A stretch of DNA of 64,000 nucleotides from Bradyrhizobium sp. CIAT3101. Its GTDB lineage: Bacteria; Pseudomonadota; Alphaproteobacteria; Rhizobiales; Xanthobacteraceae. Made by a program: the position numbers and the translations under genes. The stretch is taken from assembly GCF_029714945.1 (NCBI RefSeq), contig NZ_CP121634.1, positions 744,001 to 808,000 on the forward strand. Reading direction: 5' to 3'. This document shows, in pieces, positions 53,930 to 63,645 of the stretch. The notes beneath the pieces are model-generated. The model was not told where the DNA came from, did not search any database, and worked only from the letters and a program-made list of their open reading frames with translations. Each line of letters starts with the position of its first letter. Position 1 is the first letter of the stretch.

Positions 53930-55215
53930 GCGTCGAGATCTCCAAGCTTGCGTCCGGTCTGACCGTCGTCACCGACAACATGCCGCATCTCGAGACCGCC
54001 GCGCTCGGCGTCTGGGCCGGCGTCGGCGGCCGCGACGAGAAGCCGAACGAGCATGGCATCTCGCACCTGCTCGAGCACATGGCGTTCAAGGGCACCACGG
54101 GGCGCTCCTCGCGCGAGATCGTCGAGGAAATCGAGGCGGTCGGCGGCGACCTCAATGCCGGCACCTCGACCGAGACGACGTCCTATTATGCCCGGGTGAT
54201 GAAGGCCGACGTGCCGCTGGCGCTCGACGTGCTCGCCGACATCCTGGCCAATCCCGCCTTCGAGCCCGACGAGCTCGAGCGCGAGAAGAACGTTATCGTG
54301 CAGGAGATCGGCGCGGCCCAGGACACGCCCGACGACGTCGTGTTCGAGCATCTCAATGAGCTCTGCTATCCCGACCAGCCGATGGGCCGCTCGCTGCTCG
54401 GCACCGCCAAGACCCTGCGCGCCTTCAACCGCGACTCGCTGCGCGATTATCTCTCGACGCATTACCGCGGGCCCGACATGGTGGTCGCGGCGGCAGGTGC
54501 GGTCGATCACAAGCAGGTCGTCGCCGAGGTCGAGAAGCGCTTTGCGAGTTTTGACGCGGCGCCCGGGCCGAAGCCGCAGGCGGCTCAGTTCGGCAAGGGC
54601 GGCGCCAAGGTCGTGCATCGCGAGCTGGAGCAGGCGCATCTGACGCTGGCGCTGGAAGGCGTGCCGCAGACCGATTTGTCGCTGTTCTCGCTCCAGGTCT
54701 TCACCAACATCCTCGGCGGCGGAATGTCGTCGCGGCTGTTCCAGGAAGTCCGCGAGAAGCGCGGCCTCTGCTATTCGATCTACTCGTTTCACGCGCCCTA
54801 TACCGACACCGGCTTCTTCGGCCTCTACACCGGCACCGATCCCGCCGACGCGCCGGAGATGATGGAGGTCGTGGTCGACATCATGAACGATTCGGTCGAG
54901 ACCCTGACCGAAGCCGAGATTGCGCGGGCCAAGGCGCAGATGAAAGCGGGCCTGCTGATGGCGCTGGAGAGCTGCTCTTCGCGCGCCGAGCAGCTGGCCC
55001 GGCACGTGCTGGCCTATGGTCGGCCGCAGACGGTGCAGGAGCTGGTGGCCCGGATCGACGCGGTCAGCGTCGAATCGACCCGCGATGCGGCGCGTGCACT
55101 GCTTTCGCGTAGCCGCCCTGCGGTGGTTGCATTGGGCAGCGGCAGGGGTCTGGACACGGCGGTGTCTTTTGCGGAAGGATTGACGAAGGCGCGGGCCAAG
55201 GCGCGGCTGCATTAG
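53926..55215 (+). CDS. M16-family zinc peptidase (mitochondrial processing peptidase-like)
   Basis: 429 residues with the inverted zinc motif HxxEH: SHLLEHMAFKG, His47, Glu50 and His51, and a third ligand Glu in VIVQEIGAAQD. It is the bacterial relative of the beta subunit of the mitochondrial processing peptidase, with FFGLYTGTDP and other M16 core blocks (GGGMSSRLFQEVREKRGLCYSIYSF). No signal peptide. Coupled to thrC by overlap, a common alphaproteobacterial arrangement. Substrate unknown. Confidence 0.94.
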   Translation: MSVEISKLASGLTVVTDNMPHLETAALGVWAGVGGRDEKPNEHGISHLLEHMAFKGTTGRSSREIVEEIEAVGGDLNAGTSTETTSYYARVMKADVPLALDVLADILANPAFEPDELEREKNVIVQEIGAAQDTPDDVVFEHLNELCYPDQPMGRSLLGTAKTLRAFNRDSLRDYLSTHYRGPDMVVAAAGAVDHKQVVAEVEKRFASFDAAPGPKPQAAQFGKGGAKVVHRELEQAHLTLALEGVPQTDLSLFSLQVFTNILGGGMSSRLFQEVREKRGLCYSIYSFHAPYTDTGFFGLYTGTDPADAPEMMEVVVDIMNDSVETLTEAEIARAKAQMKAGLLMALESCSSRAEQLARHVLAYGRPQTVQELVARIDAVSVESTRDAARALLSRSRPAVVALGSGRGLDTAVSFAEGLTKARAKARLH

Positions 55216-55252
55216 GAGCCGCGCGAACCGCGCCGTCCCGGGAAGCATCACC

Positions 55253-55840
55253 ATGGCCCTGTTTCGCCTGCCATCCAGTGGACCTGCTGCTCTCGCCCCC
55301 CGCGGCAACGGATTGTTGCTGCGCGCGCCGCAGATGTCGGATTTCCTGCAGTGGGCGCATCTGCGCGAGACCAGCCGCGATTACCTGACCCCGTGGGAGC
55401 CGATCTGGCCGTCGGACGATTTGACCCGGTCCGGCTTTCGCCGCCGCCTGCGCCGCTATTCCGAGGATATCGCCGCGGACCGCTCCTACCCCTTCCTGAT
55501 CTTCCGCGAGCTCGACGGCGCCATGGTCGGCGGCATCACGCTCGCCAACGTGCGGCGCGGCATCGTCCAGGCCGGCACCATCGGCTATTGGGTCGGCCAG
55601 CCCCACGCCCATCGCGGCTACATGACCGCGGCGCTGCGGGTGCTGCTGCCGACTCTGTTCGGCGAGCTCAATCTGCATCGGGTCGAGGCCGCCTGCATCC
55701 CCACCAATGCGCCGTCGATCCGGGTGCTGGAGAAGTGCGGCTTCTCCCGCGAGGGCCTTGCCCGCCGCTATCTCTGCATCAACGGGGTCTGGCAGGACCA
55801 TCTGCTGTTCGGCCTGCTGCACGAGGATTTCCGCGGCTGA
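55253..55840 (+). CDS. GNAT acetyltransferase (RimJ-like)
   Basis: 195 residues with the GNAT fold: LRAPQMSDFLQWAHLRETSRDYLTPWEP, then YPFLIFRELDGAMVGGITLANVRRG, acetyl-CoA loop TIGYWVGQPHAHRGYMTAALRVLL and the RVEAACIPTNAPSIRVLEKCGFSREGLARRY. It resembles RimJ, which acetylates the N-terminus of ribosomal protein S5, but the target is not provable. It follows the peptidase by 37 bases on the same strand. Confidence 0.92.
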   Translation: MALFRLPSSGPAALAPRGNGLLLRAPQMSDFLQWAHLRETSRDYLTPWEPIWPSDDLTRSGFRRRLRRYSEDIAADRSYPFLIFRELDGAMVGGITLANVRRGIVQAGTIGYWVGQPHAHRGYMTAALRVLLPTLFGELNLHRVEAACIPTNAPSIRVLEKCGFSREGLARRYLCINGVWQDHLLFGLLHEDFRG

Positions 55841-55948
55841 ACGCGCGCCAAAGTCAGCTTTTTCCTGCCTTGGGATCGCCGATTTTGGCGATATAAACCG
55901 CATCACACCGGCGATCGGCCGGAATGTTGTCATGGAGTACAGGCGTTG

Positions 55949-56593
55949 ATGAACGAGCTTCGCTCATTGCGGAATGCGCTGCGGCGGGGTCCGGTGATCG
56001 CACTGGCGCTGTCGGTGTCGTTCGCATCCGTCTCGCCGGTCGCGGCACAGTCTCTGACCGACCGCTTCAAGAATCTGTTCGGTGGCAAATCCGACGATGC
56101 GGCCAAGCCGGCGCCGGCGCCGGGCCAGCCGGCGGCCGATGACGACATCGATTGCCCGCAGGTCACGGTGCGCGCCGGAGCCTCCACCTATGGGGTCGGG
56201 GCGACAGGCAAGCCGGCCGTCGGCAACGACGTGCGCTTCCAGGCCTCGATCACCAAGATGGCGCGCGAATGCGTCCGCAACGGCGGCGAGATCACCGCGC
56301 GCATCGGCATCCAGGGCCGCGTCATCGCCGGGCCAGCCGGCGCGCCGAACACGGTCGAGGTTCCGCTGCGCGTCGCCGTGGTGCTGGGCGGTGTCGGCGA
56401 GAAGGTGATCGCCTCGAAAGCCTACCGGACCACGGTCGCGATGTCGGAAGGCGGCAGCGTGCCGTTTACGTTCATTGCCGAGGACCTGTCCTACCCGGTG
56501 CCGTCAGCCGCAGTCGCCGACAACTACATCTTCTATGTCGGCTTCGACCCGCAGGCGCTGACGCCCGAGCCGAAGGCGCGGAAGAAGAAGTAA
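55949..56593 (+). CDS. Secreted protein of unknown function
   Basis: 214 residues with a signal peptide (VIALALSVSFASVSPVAAQ) and a short Ala/Pro-rich linker, then a beta-rich domain with DIDCPQVTVRAGASTYGVG and MARECVRNGGEITARIGIQGRVIAGPAGAPNTVEVPLRVAVVLGG. It ends in a Lys-rich tail (KARKKK). I know no named family. The TTG at 55946 could replace the ATG. Probably periplasmic. Confidence 0.82.
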   Translation: MNELRSLRNALRRGPVIALALSVSFASVSPVAAQSLTDRFKNLFGGKSDDAAKPAPAPGQPAADDDIDCPQVTVRAGASTYGVGATGKPAVGNDVRFQASITKMARECVRNGGEITARIGIQGRVIAGPAGAPNTVEVPLRVAVVLGGVGEKVIASKAYRTTVAMSEGGSVPFTFIAEDLSYPVPSAAVADNYIFYVGFDPQALTPEPKARKKK

Positions 56594-56630
56594 GTCGCCA
56601 CACGCTCAGCTGTCGCCGCAATTTCCGCTG

Positions 56631-56748
56631 TCATCACCCGCCTTGTGCGCAATTGCGCACTGGGGCGGGTGATCCAGTATTCCAGAGACGTCAGTCGTTC
56701 ACCGAGAGGCCGCGGCGTACTGGATGCCCCGCCTTCGCGGGGCATGAC
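56631..56748. repeat. Dispersed intergenic inverted repeat, family B copy 2
   Basis: Hairpins TCATCACCCGCCTTGTGCGC...GGGCGGGTGATCCAGTA and GGATGCCCCGCCTTCGCGGGGCATGAC around a spacer. Shares TACTGGATGCCCC and GATCCAGTATTCCAGAG (reverse orientation) with 21096-21213. Lies between convergent genes. Confidence 0.8.
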
Positions 56749-56779
56749 ACCTGTGTTGTGGTCGAGGTCTCGCACCAAC

Positions 56780-56809
56780 AAAAAAGCCGGCGCTCATCGC
56801 GCCGGCTTT
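56780..56809 (-). terminator. Terminator of the F0 operon
   Basis: On the minus strand GAAAGCCGGCGC / GCGCCGGCTTTTTT forms a strong stem and T-run 22 bases after atpF. A bidirectional role is likely. Confidence 0.85.
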
Positions 56810-56831
56810 CTGATGGGTGAGGCGTCTGCCC

Positions 56832-57317
56832 TCAGTTCAGCTTCTGGCGAACCTCGGTGATACCCTTGGCAAGCAGGTCGTCGGCGACCTGGCCCTTGAC
56901 CGACTGCGACAGGATCGTGGAGGCGGCCTGGACGGCGGCTTCCGCGGCTGCGGCGCGAACATCGGCCAGCGCCTGCGCCTCGGCGAGCGCGATCTTGCTC
57001 TCCGCGGTCTTGGTGCGGCGGGCGACGAAGTCTTCCATCTTCGCCTTGGCCTCGGTCGCGATGCGCTCGGCTTCGGACTTGGCGTTGGCGATGATGTCGG
57101 CGGCCTCGCGCTCGGCCGAGGCACTGCGCGCCTTGTAGTCGGCGAGCACCTTTGCGGCTTCCTGCTTGAGGCGCGTCGCGTCGTCGAGCTCGGCCTTGAT
57201 GCGCTCGGCGCGATGGTCGAGCGCGGTCATCGCCGACTTGAAGACCCCGAGATAGCCGAACACGACCATCAGGATCACGAAGGCGACGGCGACCCAGGTT
57301 TCAGGATCGAAGAACAT
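56832..57317 (-). CDS. atpF: ATP synthase F0 subunit b
   Basis: 161 residues: one membrane helix at the N-terminus ([17 protein letters not shown]) and a long amphipathic helix (about 35-155) forming the peripheral stalk. Five bases after the b' gene. Fits the alphaproteobacterial separate b/b' arrangement. Confidence 0.95.
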   Translation of the reverse strand: MFFDPETWVAVAFVILMVVFGYLGVFKSAMTALDHRAERIKAELDDATRLKQEAAKVLADYKARSASAEREAADIIANAKSEAERIATEAKAKMEDFVARRTKTAESKIALAEAQALADVRAAAAEAAVQAASTILSQSVKGQVADDLLAKGITEVRQKLN

Positions 57318-57322
57318 CTCGA

Positions 57323-57889
57323 CTAACCCTTCAAGGACGCGTCAACGGCAGCACTGACCGAGGCCGCATCCGGAACGACGCCGGTGAGCTGCTGGACGAT
57401 GGTGCCTGCCGCATCGGCCGCGATGCCGCGGACGTTGCTCATGGCGGTCGCGCGGGTCGAGGCGATGGTCTTCTCCGCCTCGGCGAGCTTGGCCGCCAGC
57501 TGCTCTTCCAGGGCCTTGCGCTCGGCGTCCGCCTGCGCATTCGCCTTGTCGCGGGATTCGTTGCCGATCGCCTGTGCCCGCGAACGCGCCGAAGCGAGCT
57601 CGCCTTCATAGGCCTTCAGCGCCGCCTCGGACTGATCCTTCAGCTTCTGCGCTTCGGCGAGGTCACCCTCGATCTTGTTCTGACGCGCTTCGATCGCGCC
57701 GCCGACCTTCGGCAGAGCGAGCTTGGACACGATCACGTAAAGCAGGACGAAGAAGATCGCGAGCGACACCAGCTGTGAAGCAAAAGTGCTGCTCTCGAAC
57801 GGCGGAAAGCCGCCGCCGTGATGACCGCCATCGGCTTCGGTGTGGGCGCCCGCCGCCGGTTCTTTTGCCCCGCCATGACTCTCGGCCAT
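57323..57889 (-). CDS. atpG: ATP synthase F0 subunit b'
   Basis: 188 residues: a His/Gly-rich N-terminus ([22 protein letters not shown]), a membrane helix ([18 protein letters not shown]) and a long coiled coil (about 70-170). The second stalk subunit typical of Rhizobiales. Lies between atpE and atpF. Confidence 0.93.
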   Translation of the reverse strand: MAESHGGAKEPAAGAHTEADGGHHGGGFPPFESSTFASQLVSLAIFFVLLYVIVSKLALPKVGGAIEARQNKIEGDLAEAQKLKDQSEAALKAYEGELASARSRAQAIGNESRDKANAQADAERKALEEQLAAKLAEAEKTIASTRATAMSNVRGIAADAAGTIVQQLTGVVPDAASVSAAVDASLKG

Positions 57890-57949
57890 GGAGTACTCCT
57901 GTTGCTGTCACGCGCCGCTTCGGATGAAGCGGCGCGAAAGAAGTCGTTC

Positions 57950-58177
57950 TTAGAAAACGAACAGCAGAAGCAGCGCGATCAGCAGCGAGAAGATGCCGAG
58001 CGCTTCGGTCACGGCGAAGCCGAAGATCAGGTTGCCGAACTGGCCCTGAGCGGCCGACGGGTTGCGAACGGCTGCGGCGAGGTAGTTGCCGAAGATCACG
58101 CCCACGCCGACGCCCGCACCGCCCATGCCGATGCACGCGATGCCCGCGCCGATAAGTTTTGCTGCTGCCGGATCCAT
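57950..58177 (-). CDS. atpE: ATP synthase F0 subunit c
   Basis: 75 residues forming a helical hairpin: [25 protein letters not shown], the polar loop RNPSA and the second helix with the proton-binding Glu58 in [12 protein letters not shown]. Located between atpB and b'. Confidence 0.97.
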   Translation of the reverse strand: MDPAAAKLIGAGIACIGMGGAGVGVGVIFGNYLAAAVRNPSAAQGQFGNLIFGFAVTEALGIFSLLIALLLLFVF

Positions 58178-58230
58178 TTTAGACTCCTTGGAAGAAAGAT
58201 TGGGTTGTGGGTGGAAATTCCCCGGACCGC

Positions 58231-58980
58231 TCAGTGTCCCGGATGAATGGCGTCGTTGAGATAGATGCAGGTCAGGATCGCAAACACATAGGCTTGCAGG
58301 AACGCGACCAGGATCTCGAGAGCGTAAAGCGCGATCGTGAGCGCCAGCGGCAGCACGCCGCCGACCCAGCCGAGGGCACCGAGGGAGAAGCCCAGCATGG
58401 CGACGAAGCCCGCGAACACCTTCAGCGCGATGTGGCCGGCCAGCATGTTGGCGAACAGACGAATGCTGTGCGAGACCGGGCGCAGGAAGAACGACAGGAT
58501 TTCGATGAACATGACCAGCGGCAGGATGTAGCCGGGGACGCCATGCGGAACGAAAATCGAGAAGAATTTCAGGCCGTTCTTGGCGACGCCGTAGATCAGC
58601 ACGGTGAAGAAGACCAGCAGCGCGAGTCCGACGGTCACGATCAGATGGCTCGAGATCGTGAAGGTATAGGGGATGATGCCGACCAGGTTCGAGACGCAGA
58701 TGAACATGAACAGCGAGAAGATCAGCGGGAAGAACTTCATGCCTTCCGCGCCGGCCGTCGAACGGATGGTCGAGGCGACGAATTCGTAGGAAATCTCGGC
58801 GACCGACTGGAGGCGCCCCGGAACCAGCTGCGTGCCGCTGGCAAGCATCAGGATCGAGATGATGGCGACGGCCACCAGCATGTAGAGCGATGAATTGGTG
58901 AAGGCGATCGTATGATTGCCGATATGGCCGATCGTGAAGAGAGGCTCGATGTTGAACTGGTGGATCGGATCGATTTTCAT
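58231..58980 (-). CDS. atpB: ATP synthase F0 subunit a
   Basis: 249 residues with about six membrane helices; the essential Arg is in [21 protein letters not shown], and further conserved positions are in [21 protein letters not shown] and [21 protein letters not shown]. Second gene of the F0 operon. Confidence 0.97.
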   Translation of the reverse strand: MKIDPIHQFNIEPLFTIGHIGNHTIAFTNSSLYMLVAVAIISILMLASGTQLVPGRLQSVAEISYEFVASTIRSTAGAEGMKFFPLIFSLFMFICVSNLVGIIPYTFTISSHLIVTVGLALLVFFTVLIYGVAKNGLKFFSIFVPHGVPGYILPLVMFIEILSFFLRPVSHSIRLFANMLAGHIALKVFAGFVAMLGFSLGALGWVGGVLPLALTIALYALEILVAFLQAYVFAILTCIYLNDAIHPGH

Positions 58981-59092
58981 CGGCGCGGCATCTCTTGGTC
59001 TGCCGGGCTAGCCGGCGTGTCTCGGTCTGCCGGCCGGGCCGGCCCGCACCGGCGGAGCCGGTGCGAAAATTCCTCTCCTGTTCGGATCGGCC

Positions 59093-59467
59093 CTAAGAAC
59101 CACCGCGCCTGTTCTGACCCGCGCCCGCCGATCTCACCACATTCACCACGCCGGCCACGAAGCCCAGCAGCAGGAACACGATAAATCCGAAAGGCGACGT
59201 CGACAGCAAGCGGTCGAACCCCCAGCCAATCCCCGCTCCGACAGCGACACCGGCGACCAACTCGGAGGATAACCGAAAACCAAGCGCCATCGCCGAGGCT
59301 CTGGCCGCTCCGTCTCCACCGTCACCTGCGGGTTGCTCGGTCTTGATCTTGCGGTCGCGAAATTCGGACAACCGCTTATCAAGACTTCCGAGCCGTTCGG
59401 AAAGCGCAGCTTCCTCGGGCGATCTATCGCGATCTCCATTCTCGCCGTGTCCCGTGTCTTGAGCCAT
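59093..59467 (-). CDS. atpI: AtpI/AtpZ-family protein
   Basis: 124 residues: a charged N-terminal half with coiled-coil character (SERLGSLDKRLSEFRDRKIK) and two membrane helices near the C-terminus (SELVAGVAVGAGIGWGFDRLL and FIVFLLLGFVAGVVNVVRSA). It assists assembly of the c-ring or Mg handling in other bacteria. First gene of the operon, preceded by a good promoter. Confidence 0.92.
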   Translation of the reverse strand: MAQDTGHGENGDRDRSPEEAALSERLGSLDKRLSEFRDRKIKTEQPAGDGGDGAARASAMALGFRLSSELVAGVAVGAGIGWGFDRLLSTSPFGFIVFLLLGFVAGVVNVVRSAGAGQNRRGGS

Positions 59468-59533
59468 GCCACGAAGACCAGAAACGCCGCGGTTGAATGG
59501 AAATTACGCCCGCCACCCTCAAAAGCCGCGCGG

Positions 59534-59562
59534 ACCATACTGACCGCTCATAATCAAGTCAA
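59534..59562 (-). promoter_or_regulatory. Promoter of the F0 operon
   Basis: On the minus strand TTGACT (59562-59557), 17-base spacer, TATGGT (59539-59534). It would start transcription about 60 bases before the atpI ATG. Confidence 0.65.
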
Positions 59563-59850
59563 GCCAAGTCACGATCGCGTCGTGTTCGTTTATGTATCTG
59601 ATTTGATTGATGATATTGGCTTTTGCGCCAGCGCTGCACACAGCGTGACGCCGCACCGCAGCAGCTCTCCGCACGATCTGCCGACAGGACCGACATTTCG
59701 CCGTGGCTTCGGGATCAAAGGAGGTGCCGCCATCGTTGATTCCGCGGATGCGGTTTTGGCGGCGGATTCGAACGCGCGGGCGGTGCGCCGTCGCCCGCCC
59801 GGGTGTAGAATTTCGGGATGTGCCACCTGCGCGGCGTGGCGGAGAGCGCG
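59563..59850. other. Gap upstream of the F0 operon and the coiled-coil protein
   Basis: No supported gene. An antisense open frame here has no family features. Holds divergent promoters. Confidence 0.4.
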
Positions 59851-60369
59851 ATGAGACCGGCGAAATCATCCACAACATCATGGTGTGCTGCGGCGATCGT
59901 TGCCGTGATGACGGTCAGTGGCGGCCTGGTTGCCGCGCAATCGGCACCCGACGGGGAAAACGGCCGCTACAGCATGACCCCGATTCCCGAGGGCGTCTTG
60001 CGGCTCGACACCCGCACCGGCACGGTCTCGACCTGCACCAAGAATGGCGCCGGCTGGGCCTGCTACGCCGTGCCTGACGAGCGCTCCGCGCTCGATGCCG
60101 AGATCGGCCGCCTCCAGGCCGAGGTGGAGAAGTTGAAGGGGCAGATCGCCGCCGGTCCGACCGTCTCCGGCAAGATCGACGAGGCCTTGCCGAAATCGGA
60201 TTCCCTGAAGAAGGGCGAGCCCAAGGTCGCGGAGGGTGATCGCAAGCTCGAGATCCCGCTGCCCAGCGACCAGGATCTCGATCGGGCGATGTCGTTCCTC
60301 GAAAAGGCGTGGCGCCGGCTGATCGACATGGCCAACCGCGTGCAGAGGGACGTGTCGGGGAAGATTTGA
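59851..60369 (+). CDS. Secreted coiled-coil protein of unknown function
   Basis: 172 residues. Signal peptide (WCAAAIVAVMTVSGGLVAAQ), then a short domain with two Cys (STCTKNGAGWACYAVPDERS), a coiled coil (ALDAEIGRLQAEVEKLKGQI) and a second helix near the C-terminus (QDLDRAMSFLEKAWRRLIDMANRV). I start at 59851 because GGAGAG precedes it. No family recognised. Confidence 0.8.
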   Translation: MRPAKSSTTSWCAAAIVAVMTVSGGLVAAQSAPDGENGRYSMTPIPEGVLRLDTRTGTVSTCTKNGAGWACYAVPDERSALDAEIGRLQAEVEKLKGQIAAGPTVSGKIDEALPKSDSLKKGEPKVAEGDRKLEIPLPSDQDLDRAMSFLEKAWRRLIDMANRVQRDVSGKI

Positions 60370-60418
60370 TCTATCCACATGCCCACCCTACGGCAGCGTT
60401 CGAGTTGAGAGACGTTTG

Positions 60419-60892
60419 ATGACATCCGCCAAATCCGTCACGCGCTCGGCGCCATCGACCGTGCAGGCCATCGCGATCGTATCCTCGCTGCTCACCGTGC
60501 AGACGTCCGGGCGTGGCTTCACAGATTTCACCAGCGAGGTGGCGAAGTTCATCAACGAGGCCCGCGCAGCCGAGGGCGCGTTGACGCTGTTCATCCGGCA
60601 CACCTCGGCGTCGCTGACGATTCAGGAGAACGCCGATCCTTCCGTGCTCGTCGACCTCACCACCGCGCTGTCACGGCTGGCGCCGGAAAACGTGCCGTGG
60701 ACACATGATACCGAAGGGCCTGACGACATGCCCGCGCACGTCAAGACGATGCTGACGCAGACATCGCTGCACGTGCCGGTGCTGGGTGGCAGGCTCGCGC
60801 TCGGCACCTGGCAGGGAATCTATCTGGTCGAGCATCGCGCACGTCCGCACCGGCGCGAAATCGTGCTGCAATTCATCGGCAGCAACAAGTAG
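60419..60892 (+). CDS. YjbQ/UPF0047-family protein
   Basis: 157 residues. Signatures ALTLFIRHTSASLTIQENADPSVLVDL, YHDTEGPDDMPAH-like (here THDTEGPDDMPAHVK) and GTWQGIYLVEHRARPHRREIVLQF identify the UPF0047/YjbQ family, annotated as secondary thiamine phosphate synthase. The true substrate is uncertain. An in-frame TTG at 60416 is possible. It ends before a bidirectional terminator. Confidence 0.93.
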   Translation: MTSAKSVTRSAPSTVQAIAIVSSLLTVQTSGRGFTDFTSEVAKFINEARAAEGALTLFIRHTSASLTIQENADPSVLVDLTTALSRLAPENVPWTHDTEGPDDMPAHVKTMLTQTSLHVPVLGGRLALGTWQGIYLVEHRARPHRREIVLQFIGSNK

Positions 60893-60908
60893 CGCTGCCA
60901 GAAAAGCA

Positions 60909-60938
60909 AACCGGCCGCGGATCGCTCCGCGGCCGGTT
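60909..60938. terminator. Bidirectional terminator
   Basis: AACCGGCCGCGG-ATCGCT-CCGCGGCCGGTT stem with a T-rich end on the + strand, between yjbQ and the convergent MFS gene. Confidence 0.85.
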
Positions 60939-60963
60939 GTTTTGTCAGTGTCTGCGTAGCGAC

Positions 60964-62667
60964 TTACATCTTGGTGATGTCGACGTCCTTCGTCTCGGGG
61001 ACGAAGAGGAAGCCGACCACGGCCGTGATCAACGCGAAGACCACCGGATACCACAGGCCGGAGTAGATATCGCCGGTCGACGCGGTGATCGCGAAGGCGG
61101 TCGCCGGCAGCAGGCCGCCGAACCAGCCGTTGCCGATATGGTAGGGCAGCGACATCGAGGTGTAGCGGATGCGGGTCGGGAACAGTTCGACCAGCATGGC
61201 CGCGATCGGGCCGTACACCATGGTGACGTAGATCACGAGGATGAACAGCAGCCCGATGACGGCCGACACCTGCGGACGGAAGATGTCGAAGGGGTGCGCC
61301 ATCTTGATGATGCCCGCGTCCCCTACCTTCGGATAGCCCGCCGCCTGTACCGCCGCGGTGATCGCGGGGTTCGACGTCTTGGCGTCGGTGTAGGGCACTT
61401 CCTTGTCGTTGACCGTGATCTTCACCGCGCCGGCCGGTCCCGGAACGGTGGAGTACTTCACCGATGACTGGGCGAGGAAGGCGCGTGCCGTGTCGCAAGG
61501 CGCCGTGAAGACGCGGGTGCCGACCGGGTTGAACAGATCGCCGCAGTTTGCGGGATCCGCCACCACCTGCACCTTGACCGTTTCATAGGCCTTTTCCAGC
61601 GCCGGGTTGGCGTTGGAGGAGATCATCTTGAAGATCGGGAACAGGGTCAGTGCGCCGATCAGGCAGCCTGCCAGGATGATCGGCTTGCGGCCGATCCGGT
61701 CGGACAGCGCGCCGAACACCAGGAAGAAGCCGGTGCCGAGCAGCAGCGACCAGGCGATCAGCAGGTTGGCGGTGTAGCCGTCGACCTTCAGGATCGATTG
61801 CAGGAAGAACAGCGCGTAGAACTGGCCCGTGTACCAGATCACCGCCTGGCCCATGGTCAGGCCGAACAGCGCCAGGATCACGATCTTGGCGTTGCTCCAG
61901 GTGGCGAAGGCCTCGGTCAGCGGCGCCTTGGAGCCCTTGCCCTCGTCCTTCATGCGCTGGAACACCGGCGATTCGTTCAGGCGCAGACGGATCCAGACCG
62001 AGATGCCGAGCAACGCGACCGACACCAGGAACGGAATGCGCCAGCCGCCCCAATAGGAGCCGGGCGCGCCGGCGAAGGCAGCCTCGCCGGTCGCGGAGCG
62101 GGTGAACAGGATCACCAGCAGCGACAGGAACAGGCCGAGCGTCGCGGTGGTCTGGATGAAGGAGGTGTAGTAGCCGCGCTTGCCCTGCGGGGCGTGCTCG
62201 GCGACGTAGGTTGCCGCACCGCCATATTCACCGCCGAGGGCGAGGCCCTGCAGCAGGCGCAGGCCGATCAGGATGATCGGAGCCGCGATGCCGATCTGGG
62301 CGGCACCCGGCAGCAGGCCGACAATGAAGGTCGACAGACCCATGATCAGGATGGTGACGAGGAAGGTGTATTTGCGGCCGACGATGTCGCCGACGCGGCC
62401 GAACACGATCGCGCCGAAGGGGCGGACCAGGAAGCCTGCCGCAAAGGCCAGCAGCGCGAAGATGTCACGCGTGGCCTGGTCGAACATCGGCTTGCCGTCG
62501 GCGCCGGCGATGGTGAAGAACTGCGTGCCGATGATGCCGGCCAGCGATCCGTAGAGATAGAAGTCGTACCACTCGAAGACGGTGCCGAGGGACGAAGCGA
62601 GGATGACGAACCTCTCGTCCTTCGTCATGCCGGTCGACCGTGCCGACGTTGCAGCTAGTGTGGACAT
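60964..62667 (-). CDS. MHS-type MFS transporter with inserted periplasmic domain
   Basis: 567 residues, 12 membrane helices, with the family GTVFEWYDFYLYGSLAG in helix 1 and GRVGDIVGRKYTF in the 2-3 loop (sugar/metabolite:H+ symporter group). It is longer than the roughly 440-residue norm because of about 105 extra residues (about 375-480) between helices. That insert has Cys in VADPANCGDLFN and FTAPCDTARAFL, VKYSTVPGPAGAVKITVNDKEVPY and a MAHPFDIFRP end. Start ATG at 62667. Substrate unknown. Confidence 0.9.
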   Translation of the reverse strand: MSTLAATSARSTGMTKDERFVILASSLGTVFEWYDFYLYGSLAGIIGTQFFTIAGADGKPMFDQATRDIFALLAFAAGFLVRPFGAIVFGRVGDIVGRKYTFLVTILIMGLSTFIVGLLPGAAQIGIAAPIILIGLRLLQGLALGGEYGGAATYVAEHAPQGKRGYYTSFIQTTATLGLFLSLLVILFTRSATGEAAFAGAPGSYWGGWRIPFLVSVALLGISVWIRLRLNESPVFQRMKDEGKGSKAPLTEAFATWSNAKIVILALFGLTMGQAVIWYTGQFYALFFLQSILKVDGYTANLLIAWSLLLGTGFFLVFGALSDRIGRKPIILAGCLIGALTLFPIFKMISSNANPALEKAYETVKVQVVADPANCGDLFNPVGTRVFTAPCDTARAFLAQSSVKYSTVPGPAGAVKITVNDKEVPYTDAKTSNPAITAAVQAAGYPKVGDAGIIKMAHPFDIFRPQVSAVIGLLFILVIYVTMVYGPIAAMLVELFPTRIRYTSMSLPYHIGNGWFGGLLPATAFAITASTGDIYSGLWYPVVFALITAVVGFLFVPETKDVDITKM

Positions 62668-62964
62668 CGTGAATGCGCTCCCCGAAATTCGTTTCCTCGC
62701 GTCCCGGCTGTCCGGGCATGCCGGATCAACCTGGGTCTTGCCCCCAAGGTAACATCGGCGTGAAACCCGCCCCAATACGACTTTCGGCCTTGCGCACTGA
62801 CACGCAACTGACGGTGCTGACCTATAGTGCCGCGCTGCGGCGCCCGGCTTGCGGATTAACCCCTTTCCCGCAAAGGAATAATGTGCCCTTGCATGCCACG
62901 GCCGGCCGGGGAAGAATTGACCATTGCGCCGGTCCGGACTACTGGCGCTGACGTGAACGACAGC
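62668..62964. other. Divergent gap between MFS transporter and response regulator
   Basis: About 300 bases with no supported gene. TATAGT at 62823-62828 could be a -10, without a clear -35. Upstream starts for the regulator (for example GTG 62953) fall in it. Confidence 0.35.
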
Positions 62965-63645
62965 ATGAGATCGATGAGCGCTCCCTCCACCCATCTCGTC
63001 ATTGCCGATGACCATCCGCTGTTCCGCGATGCGCTGCGGCAGGCGGTGGCAGGCGTCCTCTCGACGGCGAAGATCGACGAGGCCGGGTCGTTCGAGGATC
63101 TGACGAAACTCCTGGAACAGACCTCCGACGTCGACCTGGTCCTGCTCGACCTCTCGATGCCCGGCATCTCCGGCTTCTCCGGCCTGATCTATCTGCGCGC
63201 GCAATATCCGGCGATCCCGGTGGTGATCGTCTCGGCCTCCGACGACAGCGCCACGATCCGGCGCTCGCTCGATTTCGGCGCCTCCGGCTTCATCCCGAAG
63301 CGGTTCGGCGTCGAGACGCTGCGCGACGCCATCCTCAAGGTCATGGAGGGCGACGTCTGGGTTCCCGCCGACACCGACCTGTCGGCCGCTTCCGATCCCG
63401 ACATGACAAAGCTGCGCGATCGCCTGGTGACGCTGACGCCGCAACAGGTGCGGGTGCTGATGATGCTGTCGGAGGGACTGCTCAACAAGCAGATCGCCTA
63501 CGAGCTCGGCGTCTCCGAGGCGACCATCAAGGCGCACGTCTCGGCCATCCTGCAGAAACTCGGCGTCGAGAGCCGGACGCAGGCCGTGATCGCCGCCGCC
63601 AAGATCGCCGGCGGCCAGTGGAGGCAGGGTACGCCGACGGGGTAG
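62965..63645 (+). CDS. LuxR/NarL-type response regulator, no adjacent kinase
   Basis: 226 residues from the ATG at 62965 (GTG 62953 and ATG 62974 also possible). Receiver domain with HLVIADDHPLFRDALRQAV, Asp in DVDLVLLDLSMPGISG, Lys in GASGFIPKRFG, and a LuxR helix-turn-helix at about 155-215 (LTPQQVRVLMMLSEGLLNKQIAYELGVSEATIKAHVSAILQKLG). No histidine kinase is adjacent, so it is an orphan in this window. It is divergent from the transporter. Confidence 0.92.
   Translation: MRSMSAPSTHLVIADDHPLFRDALRQAVAGVLSTAKIDEAGSFEDLTKLLEQTSDVDLVLLDLSMPGISGFSGLIYLRAQYPAIPVVIVSASDDSATIRRSLDFGASGFIPKRFGVETLRDAILKVMEGDVWVPADTDLSAASDPDMTKLRDRLVTLTPQQVRVLMMLSEGLLNKQIAYELGVSEATIKAHVSAILQKLGVESRTQAVIAAAKIAGGQWRQGTPTG

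Noticed and set aside
59519..59881. 120-codon minus-strand frame upstream of atpI
   Set aside because: It overlaps the F0 promoter and the start of the secreted coiled-coil gene, and has no domain or ribosome site.
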